Shown here piece after piece: positions 1-12,600 of a DNA stretch of 64,000 bases (within the stretch, counting starts at the first letter, position 1; each line of letters starts with the position of its first letter). The notes beneath the pieces are model-generated. The model searched no databases. It worked only from the letters and a program-made list of their open reading frames with translations, and was not told the DNA's origin. The translations under genes were made by a program, and so were the position numbers. Where the stretch lies: positions 14,468 through 78,467 of the forward strand of contig MPNW01000027.1 of NCBI GenBank assembly GCA_011800805.1, read 5' to 3'. This stretch comes from Hirudo medicinalis. Lineage: Eukaryota > Annelida > Clitellata > Hirudinida > Hirudinidae.

Positions 1-603
1 GTTTTGCTTCATCCCTGGTGAGTCGACCACGTTGCCCACGAGCTGGTTCATCGCCTGTTAATCAGTATGTGGTCTAATGAGCATGATTATGCGCAGGTTC
101 TTGTTGCTCAACTTAAACCCAATAATAAATTATGCTCCCACTTCTGTTTGTTTTATTAAGGTAAGCATACGTTCCATGAGAATTAAATAAGTTTTGATTC
201 CAAATAATAAAATCTAGAATATAAGTGCTAATACAGCTTTATCTATAGTATTGTATTATATTACTTATAGTATTGTTTCTTTAAATGGCATGTCCCTCGC
301 AAGAAAATAAAAATGGGCCCCCATTTTTGAAATGGTTGTGAGAAATTTTCGTCTTTAATCATAGCATTAAAAAATTGAGGATAATTAATGCAAATGTAAA
401 AAAAAACGTTTAAATAAAAGCTGGATTTGTTAACTATTTTTTGTAACCTCTGCAAATTTCTTAATCAACTTATTAATTAACTTATCTTCAAAGAATCGCT
501 ATCATTTCTAATTTTCTGTAGCTACTGCTTCAAAAACCTCCTTATCTTTCAAATCTCGTGCTGCTGGATTTCCATTGTTCACCTTGAAAGTCTTCTCTGA
601 CAT
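1..603 (-). CDS. Unknown gene, first two coding exons (runs off left edge)
   Basis: Two short exons on the minus strand join in phase. The first runs from an ATG at 603 down to 526 and ends before a GTAGCT donor. The second begins at 54, after a TTAACAG acceptor, and is still open at base 1. Together they give 44 residues, beginning MSEKTFKVNNGNPAARDLKD and continuing through an EVFEAAMNQLVGNVVDSPGM stretch. I do not recognise the family. No signal peptide or membrane segment is visible in this part. The start lies about 750 bases from the start of the divergent myosin-rod gene, so the two may share a promoter region. Phase agreement and the polar, coding-like composition are the support; the exons are short, so this remains a modest call. 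Confidence 0.4.
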
Positions 604-1357
604 TTAACAGTTTCCTAATTTATGAAAATGTTTGACTAATTGACTTTTTATTTCGCTAAGTATTAAAATATCTGTAATAGCTTGGAGTACTAAAAATGAT
701 GAAAACTATACAAAAAGTTAATACTTGGAACGATTGAATTAAATAAATTATAATTGATGATATCGCTTCTGGAGCTTAGCTGTTCATATTTGGTTATATT
801 TCTTTCTATGCTTCCCAATTTCGTTGATTCCTTTGCTTGGTCGTTAAGACAAATAAATTGCGTGCCTGATTAGCTAATCTACTGGTGTGTCATTCTTTTG
901 TTGATTTCAAACTAAAAACTCTATCTGTATTCTTTGCCAACATCTCATGGAGTTGGGGATGATATTTATGGTGTTCTTTTGAAAAGTATTGGCAGCTCGA
1001 AATCGTCAATTTCACTGCCAACAGAAGTTTGACCACTTCGGACTTGTTGAGTCATCGATTTTCAGATGTCTCTGCAATCGTAAAGAAGTTCCAGTGGTCA
1101 GAATTACCTTCACCTGATGCAATTGTGAACGTAGCTCACTAACCACGCATTTTAAGGCTCCAACGAAAGCATGGATGCCCCAAGCAACAGCATTTACAAC
1201 TTGATGCACACCGCACTCAGTGGTGGCGCTTCGGCTCTTAAACACCTCGAAACTTCTTTCGATTTTTGATTCAAAATTTCTGTTCGTCTTTAACCAACAT
1301 CGACGAAGTCGGGACTTCTCAAAACTTTAAATTTTTGTTGAAATCATTTTCGGAACA
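604..1357. other. Intergenic stretch between divergent genes
   Basis: No coding exon recognisable by homology is seen on either strand. A minus-strand open frame at 1012-1245 has no recognisable similarity. The stretch separates the 5' ends of the unknown minus-strand gene and the myosin-rod gene, so promoters of both probably lie here. I cannot point to a specific element. Confidence 0.5.
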
Positions 1358-4300
1358 ATGACCGATATAGACGGAGTTTATCAGGTAATTTGTTTTGTTT
1401 TTAGTCTCCGTTATTTCTCTGAATCTACTGCTATTCTTAATAACAATTCTTCTTTATGGGGATATATAGGAGTACAAAATTATAAATTCCGTGTAAGAAA
1501 TATTTTTATCATAAAATCTTTCAGAAAAGAACGGAAGAATTGGAGGAAGAATTAAGAGCTGAAAGATCAGCAAGGAAATGGGTGAGAAATTTTGTCAAAC
1601 ATTTTACTTTTGAATTGTTTGATATTCAAAGAACGTCATTATCGTCATCAACTTGAATTGAGGACGACACGTGCACTTCTAAAATGTTAACTGTATTTAT
1701 TGAATGTTATTTGCACTGCGATTCTTAAACCCGAAGACTTTCTAAATATTTTTGAAAATCATCTACATAAAACTTAGAAGAACCCTTGATAATCGGTTAC
1801 TAACAGGCAGAAAAGCAAAAGGCAGAAATGCAACGAGAGTTGGAGATTTTGACAGAACATCTGGAAGAAACTGGTGGATTATCTCAGGCTCAGGCAGAAG
1901 CAAACAGGAAACGAGAAGTTGAACTTCAAAAACTTCAAAAGGAACTGGAAGAAGCGCATGCTCAGAACGAGTCTCAGTTGAATCTTTTCCGCAAAAAGCA
2001 GCAGGAAGCTTTGGCGGAGTGTGCCGAGCAAATAGATCTTCTGCAGAAAGCCAAACAAAAGTAATTATATCGATGGAAAGTGATATTATCTTTACATGTG
2101 TACTTGGAAATATTTAAATATTAAACATTGCTCGTTTGAAAATATATTAAGCTCTTTTCTAACATCTCGATAGTAACTTTGTTTCATGAATATTCATAAT
2201 CAGTGAATGATGATTCATAATCACAGGTCAGAAAAGGAAAAAGCTCTTCTGAAGAACGAAGTTTCAGAATTGTCTGCTCAACTGGAAGGATGCAACAAGC
2301 AACAGAAAGTCAGGATTTGCAGCTTGAATCAGAATTATTAAAATTTATTATTAAAGTCTTGGCGCATTTTTTTAAAGTCCAGGACATGTGATACACTTTG
2401 TAATTCGGCTTTATATATTTGATATCGAATTGTATGTTTTGATTTAACGTCACCTTTCATCTTCAGGCAGCAATCGATAAACTCACCCGCCAAGTCGACA
2501 CTCAAACGAGTGAATTTAACTCAAAAGTAAGTTTAAACTTTTGAATAAATCTCATTTATAAATAATTTTTATTTATTTATTTATTATAAGCATTTATAAA
2601 TAAATTTGATAGTAGCAAATAAACAACTTCAGATAAATGAACTGCAAAAAGAAGCAACAGACACAAGTCAACAGAAAAACAAACTTATGTCAACGAACTC
2701 TGAGCTCGTCAGAAGAAATGAAGAGTTGGAAAACCAGGTAGGAATCCAAAGAATGTCAACATTGTGACCTTCATGGTTTCATCGCAAACCTCGAATGTTC
2801 GACAGGTGAGTCAGCTGATAAGAACCAGACAGTCCTTGACGCAGCAAATCGAAGAAGCCAAGTTGGCAGCTGAAGACGAATCCCAACTCAGAAGCAAAGC
2901 GCAAGCAGAAGTCAGAGCCATTCAGGTTAGAACAAACTCCTGCTTTTTATGTCTCCATCTGACATTATATCAAGTCAAACAGTGTTGCCTATCAATTCAG
3001 TCATTACCATTTGAATTAAATATGTCCTAATAAAAAAATTTATTTGTTAAATAATGATTCTCTGGCCGACTATTCAACTTAACTAAACAATAACACAGTT
3101 AAACATTAACTTAATTAAAAGGCCACTATGGAGCAACTGAAAGAGAAAATTGAAGACGAACAAATCGGGAAGGCAGACCTTCAGAGGCAGTTGGTCAAAG
3201 CACAGAACGAAGTTTCAAGTCTCAAACAAAAACTTGAGCAGGCAGAAAGCAATGGAATTCAACCTGAAGAACTTGAAGACTTGAAGAGGAAGATGGGAGT
3301 GAAGATTCAAGACGGAGAGGCTCAGCTTGAGTCTGCCCTTTCCAAGCTGGTAGGATTGGATAAGTTAAAAACCAGACTGCAGATGGAGGTGGAAGCCCTG
3401 GCACTGGATTTGGAGAAGGTTATTTAGCTAAAAAAAAAGATATTTTATGATATAATATATTAATATTGCACAAAATTATTACAATTTCTAAACTAGTTTC
3501 AAAAATTCAGAAGTTTCATAAATCATTGATTTGAACAACTTTCAGTCCCAAGCTTTCAACATTCAAATGGAGAAAAAACTTCGTCAATGCGAGAAATCCA
3601 ACGATGAATGGAAGAAAAGAGTGTCAGAGATGCAGGCCGATCTGGACAAATTTCAGAAAGAAGACAAACAGCATGCTGCTGAGTACCAGAGGTTAAAATG
3701 GTTTAAAATGATATGTTACATTTCTGCCATGCTGTGGAATGGAACTTTGAGTCACCACAACTTTGAGACATTTCAGGCCTTCATGGAATAAGATGATTCT
3801 TTCAAGGTAATAAAGGTGATTAACTCTAGTTTAATTTCCTTTAGACTCAAATCAATTCTTGAAGAATCTCAAGACATGATGGAAAATTTGAAGAAGGAAA
3901 ACAAGAGACTCGTTGGTGAGTGACTTGTCCTCATCACCAACTTTAAATAAATAACTCCATGAAAACTTCCCTGAGCAGATGAAGTTCAAGACTTGACAGA
4001 TCAACTAGCAGAAAGTTTACGTCGGTTGGCAGAACAGGAAAAGTCAGTCAAGCGAAGCGAAACTGAAAGAGAAGAGCTGCTGGTCAAGTTGGAAGATTGT
4101 CATCTTTCGTTGCAGCAGGAAGTCAACAAATCACAGAGAGCACAAGCGGACATCGGCTCAGTAAAATCAGAAACGGATCGTAAATTAGCAGAGAAGGACG
4201 AAGAAATGGATACAATGAGGTCTCACTTGACACGATCCATAGCCTTATTGCAATATATTCTGTCTATATATTTATATAGTTCCTCATTTTCACATGGTGA

Positions 4301-6063
4301 CAGGAAAAATCACCAGAGAGCTTTGGATGAACTTCAAATGGGACTAGAGGCTGAATCCAGAGGCAGAGTTGAGGCGTTGCGATACAAAAAGAAGCTGGAA
4401 CAGGACATCGTTGAATTTGAAACTGCTCTGGAAGCAAGCAATAGAGCCAGATCAGAGGTGGAAAAAAACTTCAAGAGATTCCATCAACAAGTTAAAGAGC
4501 TTCAGCTGATGGTGGAAGAGGAACAACAGGTAAAAGTCATATAATTAATGATTCCATGTAATTGCCATCCATCATTTTTAACGTCACTATAAGGACAACT
4601 GCTGAGTAATTCAAAACCTAGTGAAGTGCTTATAACAAATGGGGGATATTGTAGGAGAGAAATTATTGCATAACCAAGCCAATCTCTAGGACACAAAACA
4701 ATTGACAAAATTTAAGAACAGAAATTTGGCTCATTCTTTGCACCCATTATTCTCTAACCGATCATGAGGTGCATCCGCTCAACAAGCAATACATAAAGCA
4801 AGTCGGAGTCCTGGTTTAAGCCGTAGCCTGGTGGTAATGATTTGCAGCTAACATTGCTCGATGTCGCAGAACACCCAGGAAGCACGAGCTGAACAAGCGG
4901 CCGCAGAGAGGAAGGCAGCGAGTTTAATGGTGGAAGTTGAAGACCTGAGGAGTCACTTGGAAGCTGCAGATAAGGAATTCAAGACCATCCAGGGTGAGTT
5001 GCAAGAAGCAATAGAAAGAGTTGCAGAGGCTTCGAACGCCAATGCCAGTCTGGCAGCTGCAAAGAGAAAAGCAGATGCAGAAGTCCAAGCTTTGAGCGTG
5101 AGTTTGCAAATATAATTCATTGTGCTTTGTGCAGCTAAATCACTTTTCTATTAGGCTGAGCTGACAGACAAGATAAATGAAGCAAAGAGTTTAGAAGATA
5201 AAGTGAAGAAGTCCGCAGGGGAAGCATCGAGATTGGCCGAAGAATTACGCCAGACACACGATCACGCCGAGCAAATGGAAAGATCCAGAAGGTCCGTGGA
5301 GAGTCACTTGAAGGAGATGCAAACAAGACTTGAGGAAACAGAAGCAGCTGCTATTCAAGGAGGTAATGCCTTGGAAGTATCGATCAATTTAACACCTAAA
5401 CTTCAAACAGATTTATTTATATACTCTTAATAAGTAATGCATTTACTGATAATTTAAAAAATAATCAAAACTGTTAGGTAAGAGGATAGCACAGAAAATG
5501 GAGCAGAGAGTCCATGAACTGGAATCAGATCTTGAAGCTGAGCAGCACAGACACAGTGAGACCGTGAAAGCCATGAGGAGACAGGAAAGACGGATGAAGG
5601 AGTTAGCAGTTCAGTTGGACGACGACAGACATAGTCAGGACAAGCTGCACGAGATTATTGAGAAGTTGCATGCCAAACTAAAAAGCTACAAGAGGCATGC
5701 TGAAGAAACAGTGAGTGTGATCACCTTCTTGGCAACAAGAGTGGTTGAACTAGTTGTAATTGTTGAGGTAATGCTTACAGCAAATGAACATTCTCCCACT
5801 CTTACTGGATTGATGTTAGATGTTTCATGAAGTTACAATTCTTGTTCTTGCAGGAAGAAGTTGCTGCATTAAATCTCAATAAATTTAAAAAACTTCAACA
5901 AGAGATGGAGGGAGCGATCGAGAGGGCGGACATGGCAGAAAACACTCTGGGCCTTCTCCGAGCCAGGAACAATAGCAGGTGTTCCTCCGTTGCCCCTGAT
6001 GGTGCCATGGCTCTGATGAGGGGGGCCAGGTCAGCAAGAGCTTCTTCAGAAGTCAACTATTGA
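1358..6063 (+). CDS. Headless myosin heavy-chain rod (tail-only protein)
   Basis: Sixteen exons join in phase to an 854-residue coiled coil: 1358-1384, 1525-1581, 1807-2060, 2227-2308, 2467-2526, 2633-2737, 2806-2925, 3122-3418, 3546-3691, 3845-3915, 3979-4219, 4304-4529, 4870-5097, 5155-5362, 5478-5710 and 5854-6063. From exon 2 onward the protein aligns end to end with the distal rod of muscle myosin II: EELEEELRAERSARKW, then RKLAEKDEEMDTMRKNHQRA, then AALNLNKFKKLQQEMEGAIE near the end. The last residues form a non-helical tailpiece ending ASSEVNY. No motor, IQ or S2-hinge sequence is present. Exon 1 supplies an ATG and nine residues, MTDIDGVYQ, unrelated to myosin. The expected product packs into or caps thick filaments but cannot bind ATP or actin. 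A possible ATTAAA poly(A) signal lies at 6212. The alternative, a full myosin whose head lies beyond the left edge, is made unlikely by the opposing gene at 1-603 and the lack of rod exons upstream. Confidence 0.8.
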
Positions 6064-6237
6064 CAAATATGTTTTCTCTTGTTGGACATTCTTCTTTCTG
6101 AACCAGCTTTTACATGGGGTTGTTTCATCTCCAAATTTTAAAGTGTGTTTGTGTTTTGTGACAGATCTCGTAAAATGTTGTAATGAGCACGAATTTTTCG
6201 ATTGTTGAATCATTAAACCTTCATGATAAAACTTTGT

Positions 6238-7574
6238 TCAGTCATTTATTACCACCAAAACGACGTTATCTCCCCTGAGGAAGAGCTGAGGGATGTGTCG
6301 AATGAGGTACTTCTCATTTGAGGAGGTCTCTAGCTTATCGCTTCTGTTTTCAATTCTTTGCTTGTGGAAGGTATTTAAATCTTTCTGAGTCATATTTGGA
6401 AGGCAGCCACCATCCAGATTGGGATTCTTGTCCAGAATGGATTCTGTACATTCTGATTTGTTTTTATTCTTGGCTTGATTTCCTTCATTGATGTTGTAAA
6501 GTGGATTTATAAAGACTTCATCAACATCTACCATTGCCTGATTGAATGACAAAATTTTGTTCACATTTTGATTCTGATTTGTGAAAAAAATTATTTTAAA
6601 AAAAAAACTAACCAAATTCCAGTGCTTGTCAAATGCAACAATATAACCAGTGCATATTCCTCTAATGTGACAACTTCCTCTTGTCCAGACTTTGACCTTC
6701 AACTTCTGCTCAACACATCTGCTAAGGACACCCAGAGGACCCTTGGACTTACCATGGTCTGAATAGAAACATGAAAACATTGACCTAAGCTAAGAAAATA
6801 TTGAAATTACATGCTGCTGGTGTTAAATCTGCAGTTTCGAATATTACTTAAGACCAGAGTATACAACTAAAAAATAAAGATGCTTAAATACCTTGTGACC
6901 CTAAACATTAAATTGCATAAACCTAATACTTAAAACTAATTGTTTACTTAGTACTCAAACTAATGTTAAGTTAGTTAATATAAATTCTATAGTTAAAGAA
7001 TAAAGTTAATAGAAAAGGAATCTCTTTGAAGTAAGCCACAAGTAGTTTTGTGACTCACAGCAAACTACATAACACCACAATTAATGTTGTCAGTGCTTAC
7101 TTGGTTTAGTTTGTTTAATTAGTTGGAATATTAAATAAAATATTAAAAAAGCCCTAAGTCTGCGCTACTTTCCAGCATTACTTCTAAATAAGCCACCGTG
7201 AACAGAGTTTAAAATCTTATATCCAATTTTTCAGTTCAATTTATTCCTGCTACTATATATAGCAAACCGGGATTATTCAGCCCCTAACTTCAGCTAAGTA
7301 TACCTTAAAATCTAAACAGCTATTGCGGCCCTTCAAACTCTGATTACTTTATAAAACAAAATAATTCGTGACTTCAATGATCATTTCGTGCAACCTTCCA
7401 TCCTTTTGAAGACATTTCTACTGCTTGTTAAACGTTTTTTTGTCGGAATTAAATCCACTTTCCTCACTTCGAAGAGACCACTTTCATTTTTAGTGTCCAT
7501 CTTTGACAAAAATCCAGCCACAGATAAGCTGATCAACCCGCTTGAAAGAGCAACATCGATGCTAAAATACATAT
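6238..7574 (-). CDS. LSM11: U7 snRNP Sm-like protein LSm11 (5' end uncertain)
   Basis: LSm11 replaces an Sm protein in the U7 snRNP ring and is needed for 3'-end processing of replication-dependent histone mRNAs. Three exons fit in phase: about 7574-7395, 6758-6613 and 6537-6238. The first ends with SSRNVFKRME, matching the short conserved segment just before the Sm fold of LSm11. The second carries Sm1 (GPLGVLSRCVEQKLKVKVWT, then RGICTGYIVAFDKHWNL). The third begins AMVDVDEV, completing the Sm1 loop, then has a polar spacer of about 60 residues and Sm2 (RHIPQLFLRGDNVVLVV). A spacer between Sm1 and Sm2 is characteristic of LSm11. The true start is unclear: the first exon may open at an acceptor near 7575 or contain the start (ATGs at 7581 and about 7500). 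Exon 2 has a damaged partner at 8505-8723. Confidence 0.8.
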
Positions 7575-7713
7575 AATACATTTAAATCTATTAATTTCGA
7601 TATATTTGCAAGCCTACAAAATAAAAAAAAACATGTAAACGTATTATTGCTGTTTAATATTTAATGTTATTTGTAAGCATAGTTTATTATTACTTTGGTT
7701 AATTTTTTTTTAA

Positions 7714-8057
7714 TTTTTAAATTCGTTTGACGTTGTTATAAAAAGTAAATTCCAAACATTATCTTAAGGTTAACATCGCAAGTAAAATGAAGTTTATAAA
7801 AAGAGTTCTACGAATAAAATATAAGATACATTACTTTTAATTCAAATTTCTATTCTAAGCATAATTTATTAAAACGGATATAAATATTTTGTTAGTTTAG
7901 TTTTTGTTAGATTAAACCATTGGTAATCGAAAAATTGATTTCGATTATTAGGACAGAATCTTCAAGATAACTGCATTTTTTAAGTGATCCTTTTACTTTG
8001 ACTTAAGCCAATCTTCAAGCAAAAAATAAACAGCTTGGCTGAATAATTTGAATTTAA
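7714..8057. repeat. Left copy of a local direct duplication (partner 8749-9180)
   Basis: This noncoding block upstream of LSM11 starts at AAATTCGTTTGACGTTGTTA and runs to AGCCAATCTTCAAGC and beyond. The same order of phrases recurs at 8749-9180 with scattered substitutions and small insertions, including the GTAATCGAA and TTACTTTGA segments. Together with the duplicated LSM11 exon it shows that one segment was copied in direct orientation. Confidence 0.75.
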
Positions 8058-8504
8058 TGTAATTAATGAATTAACCGTAATGGATTGAGTTTAAATAGTT
8101 TAAGCTTATATCGACAACGACGACGAAGGCGAGTTCGCTACAAAGTTTATTTACAACAACGGCAACAATGCTCCGACTGACAACATAACTGCTGGAGTAG
8201 CAGCGTAGCGACGTTCCCGGAAGAGTAGGAGAGAGTGAAGTGAAGAATGCCCTTCTTAAACGACTAATCGGGACAATGTCCACAAACAAAGGATGCGCGC
8301 TTGGTTAAGTAATCGCTGATAGGGTTAGGATCAGCACGAGATTATGCTGGATGTGCGATCCTCCAAGCTAAAGTCTTAGATTCGTCTATAACTTAGATGA
8401 TGGGAACTCTTGCGAGAGTTCTACTTGATGTATTTTTATGTTGCTAATGAAATATTACACACTTCCTCCAATAGACCCCCAATAAATAAATAAGTATGCA
8501 AATA

Positions 8505-8723
8505 TTGAATGACAAAATCTTACTCACATTTTGATATTTCTGATTTGCGAAAAAAATTATTTAAAAAAAAAAAAAACAAATTCCTGTGCTTGTCAAATGC
8601 AACAATATAACCAGTGCATATTCCTCTAATGTGACAACTTCCTCTTGTCCAGACTTTGACCTTCAACTTCTGCTCAACACATCTGCTAAGGACACCCAGA
8701 GGATCCTTGGACTTACCATGGTC
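8505..8723 (-). pseudogene. Duplicated, damaged LSM11 exon 2
   Basis: The stretch is almost identical to 6530-6760, covering LSM11 exon 2 with its downstream intron edge. Two coding changes are visible: the glycine in KSKGPLG is aspartate, and the conserved tryptophan in KHWNL is arginine (TGG to AGG). The donor that follows the exon in the functional copy (GTTAGT) is lost, replaced by a T-run on the coding strand. The duplicate lies 5' of the gene, and the first exon of LSM11 (7395-7574) has no counterpart in it. It therefore looks like a nonfunctional remnant rather than an alternative exon. Confidence 0.75.
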
Positions 8724-8748
8724 TTGCTTATTTAGTTAATATTGTTAT

Positions 8749-9180
8749 TTTTAAATTCGTTTGACGTTGTTAGTGGTTATAAATAGTAAATGTCAAACAC
8801 TATTTGACAGGTTCCCCTAGAAGGGAATTACATTCCTTATGATAAACCGTGAATTTTGGGTTTTTTGATTTTTTTTTCAGAATTTGATTCAGAAATAAAT
8901 CACTATCTTAAGGCTAATATCGCAAGTAAAATGAAGTTATGAAAATATAAGATACATTACTTTTGATCCGAATTTCTGTTCTAAGCATAGCTTATTAAAA
9001 CGTATATAAATATTTTTAGTTACGATTAAACTATTGGTAATCGAACAATTGATCTCGATTATTAAGACAGAGAGCCTTCAATATAACTGAATTTTGTAAG
9101 TGATCATCTTACTTTGATTTAGCCAATCTTCAAGCGAAAATAAACAACTTAGCGTCTGCTTATTTGAATTATTTAATGGA
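8749..9180. repeat. Right copy of the local direct duplication
   Basis: This is the partner of 7714-8057. It adjoins the damaged LSM11 exon copy, whereas in the left copy about 950 bases containing LSM11 exon 1 lie between the equivalent parts. About 110 extra bases near 8805-8905, including CAGGTTCCCCTAG, have no match in the left copy. Bases 9181-9603, to the right, hold no feature I can name. Confidence 0.7.
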
Positions 9181-9603
9181 TTAGCGCACGTTTAAGTCGC
9201 TAAAGTCTTATTTAAAAAAAAAAAGACTACGCACAGAACACAGACACTCAAGACGAATCTTATTTAAACCTCAAGCAAATACAAATGGTAACGCTGAAGC
9301 AATGAAGATCCCTTAGCTAAGTTTACTTTTACAAAACAAGAGGGTATGAATGTAAGCTGTACAGGAAAGCAACGGGTACTCTGAAGAACAATTACTTCAG
9401 CACGAGAGTAGTTAATTTGTGGAACAAGCTTGATGAGGAGACAATATATTCACATTCGGTGGAACTATTTAAAATAGGACTATCGAAATTTGGATATTGA
9501 ATTAAATAGGAGTGATTTATCACAGGCATTAGTCTACTTAAACCACTATAAATTAATGATGTGTTAAATAACATAAAAATTGACAAAATGTTTACAATTT
9601 TCT

Positions 9604-12600
9604 TCAGTATTCCTTAGCTAACCGAGCCTTCTTTGGCTTATCCTTGTGAGTGAGTGGAGGAGTTCTGCTAACGATTTCATGGCAGTTTCCAACCATCCTT
9701 GAGAAGGTGTCAGCCTCCAATACTTAAAGAGAATACACGATGATAACATGAGACTCGACCATTGCACTTACAATTAATTGATGCTGAGTTTCAGGGCTAA
9801 AAGGCGCTAACGAAAGATTGCATTTGAATACTTTGAAATAAAAGCAGATTCAATGACACAAATTATCGATGAGAAACCCACCCAAAACGTAAACATCTCC
9901 GACGGCAGTTACTGTGGAGGACCTGACGATCTCAGACAACAAAGCCAGTTCTATTGAATAAAATAGCAAGTTTAGTAATAGTCACCGACTTCATGTAGAT
10001 ATTTTGAGCAAACCTCCAAAATAGGCTCCTGATTCAATGAAGTCTTCCTTGCCCTTTGGATAGGTCTAATAAAAAAACACGTTATTCGCAACTGCTTAGC
10101 ATCCTCGTGATAAAATTATTAAAGCTGCTCAATCAACCGGGAATTAAGTATTTGTTTCTAACGTGAGACGATTAATTCAAAGCTCACCTCTGTGACAGTT
10201 GTCAGCAAAGCTCTACCATTTTCGATGATCATCAACGAGTCGGCTTTTTCTCCCTTAAACAATTTTTACTTACATGACTATTTAGTATACTAAATAATAT
10301 TTTATAGGAAATCGTCACGAGTAGATAAGAAAGAATCATAATATGTAGTAGAATTCATAATTTTCGAGATACAAAATTTTAGTTGATACTAAAGTTGATA
10401 CCCTCAGTACGAGTTTCCCCTACATTTCCCCTACGTTTACATCATATTCGCAATGATTCGTATAAGGTCTTATGTTCAACTATACAAATATTTACTTTAA
10501 ATTTGAGATGAAAAGCCAGTAATAAAAGAGGATAAATGTCAAGCACAAACATAGTTAAAAAGTATTCGTCACTTACTTGCTTAACAATTATTTCCTCGTT
10601 ATCAAAATGAACCAATCTCAAGGCATCTGCTGTCTTTTCAAATTCAGTATCCTAGAGAATACAATGATAATATGGGGATTACATATAATGCTCGACCTAA
10701 CATGATGTTTAAAGACTTAATGAAGAAAATATTGAATTGATAACCAGCTAATAGAAACTTTAATCAATCGTTGTCTAAAACAGTAATAAATTAATCAATA
10801 GACATTTATAAAAATACCGTCATGTTCTTGAAAATGTTGACTTTCTTCAACAACTCCACGTTGTTCCTCCTCGCTTGATGCTCGGATTTCGTAAGAATTT
10901 GTTTAAAATTCGACCGTTTCTGTGAAATGAAATCAAGCAGTTACATTCCGTCGCCTCGTAGTTACATTGAGTATGCTTGTAAATGGTAAACGTTTACTTA
11001 CCACGTACCACAACAAGCCATCAGTGGCAGCCTTCACGGTGTTCCTTCGTTGGACATTGTACATGAGCGCCATTTCTCCGAAATATCCAGAATCATCATG
11101 TGTTCCAACTTTCATGCCATTTGCAACCACCTCAAATTGTCCTCTGCAAGGAACTCGAGTTAAAGATATCTGATAGTAAAATAACAATATCGAAACGTAC
11201 TTCTTCACTATGTAGAACTCGTCACCCATATCTCCCTGGGTGTAAATGCTTTCATTGGCTGCCACCTGCAATGCAATATGATTAATTGAAATGCATTTAT
11301 GATTAGAATTCAAACTCTTCCTTGAGCTTCCGTCTCGAAACTTCAGAATGATTTTCCCCATCTCCGAAGGATCAGACCTTCTCGTCGAGGAACTTCATGT
11401 CTCCTGTTAACTCTTAATTTTCTGCTGGGGTTAATTACTAGAGGCGTAGCTAGAGGTTTCGCCCTCTTTACATCATTATTAACTTGGCGCTCGGGAAGAC
11501 GCCCCTTAGCTATGCCAATGTTTATTGCTTGTCATGTCACAAAATGAACTATGCACACCAGTATACAATACTCAGTGTTGACTCACGAAAAAGTAACACG
11601 ATTTAATAACATTCCCGTCATTAACATTTGTCAATGTTATCAACGAAACTTCCAAAACTAACTCACATGTCGCTCTAATAGACCATCAGCAATGGCAAAC
11701 AAGTGAGCCTATACAAATAATTGTCCGAATGCAATACTTAATAGGATAAGCAAAGAAATAAATGAAAAATACAAACTCTAGGCATGTGCTTGAGGAAGAA
11801 GATGTTCTTAATCTGGTTCACCACAAATTCTCTCTCAATTTCCGTCTTTTTCACTATGTCCTGACAACGATAAGAATGATCAGACTTTATGAGGTTAGAA
11901 ATCACAATAAATTTACATTCTCACCAAGAAAGAGTTCAGTTCGATGTCTTGAGGGTCATAACTCTCCGCTAAGACTGTTTTTTACGCAAATATTTAAATA
12001 TTTAAATATTAAAGTGATATGCTTTGTAGTTTATTACTCACTGGGCCTAAATTTATGTATATATATATATATATATAAATGTAGTCGAAGTACAATACAA
12101 CTCAAATTTAAAAAATGCATTGAAAGGCAGATTAGAAAACACGTTCTGTTGCGATTCAAAAGTTTTCTAACTTTAAAAATATTTTTGTAGTTTATACTAA
12201 CCACAATTGAAACACCAAATGACAACATAAATATTAATATTAAAATAACGTAACATAATGTAATGTGATGTGATGTAATGTAATGTTGCATAACTTAACA
12301 CAACGTAATACAATACTATACAAGCAAACCATGATTTCAGCAACGGGGAACAACAAACCTGCTCTTCTGAGGGCTTTCTTGTTTTCCTCTAAAAATGAAT
12401 CACAGTAGTCACCCCTACAGCAATTATCGTATATTACATCCTCTCGCTTAACCATCTTTCTATCGATCTTTAAACTATTATTCAAACCCTGCAATCTATG
12501 TTTTTATTGTTTTACTTCAACGATTTTTCTTGTTGTTTATGACGTCAACAAAAACTCTAATTAAGGTGTAGAGATTGTTTAAGCTAAACTGCTAAAGATG

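Noticed and set aside
1012..1245. Minus-strand open frame upstream of the myosin rod
   Set aside because: No homology, and it lies in the region expected to hold the promoters.
12359..12494. Open frame running into the PKA inhibitor segment, which could give the regulatory subunit its own start (ATG 12457)
   Set aside because: The extra leader is Cys-rich, resembles no docking domain, and an acceptor-like TTCATTTTTAG lies within it. Kept as the main alternative to the fusion, not as a separate gene.
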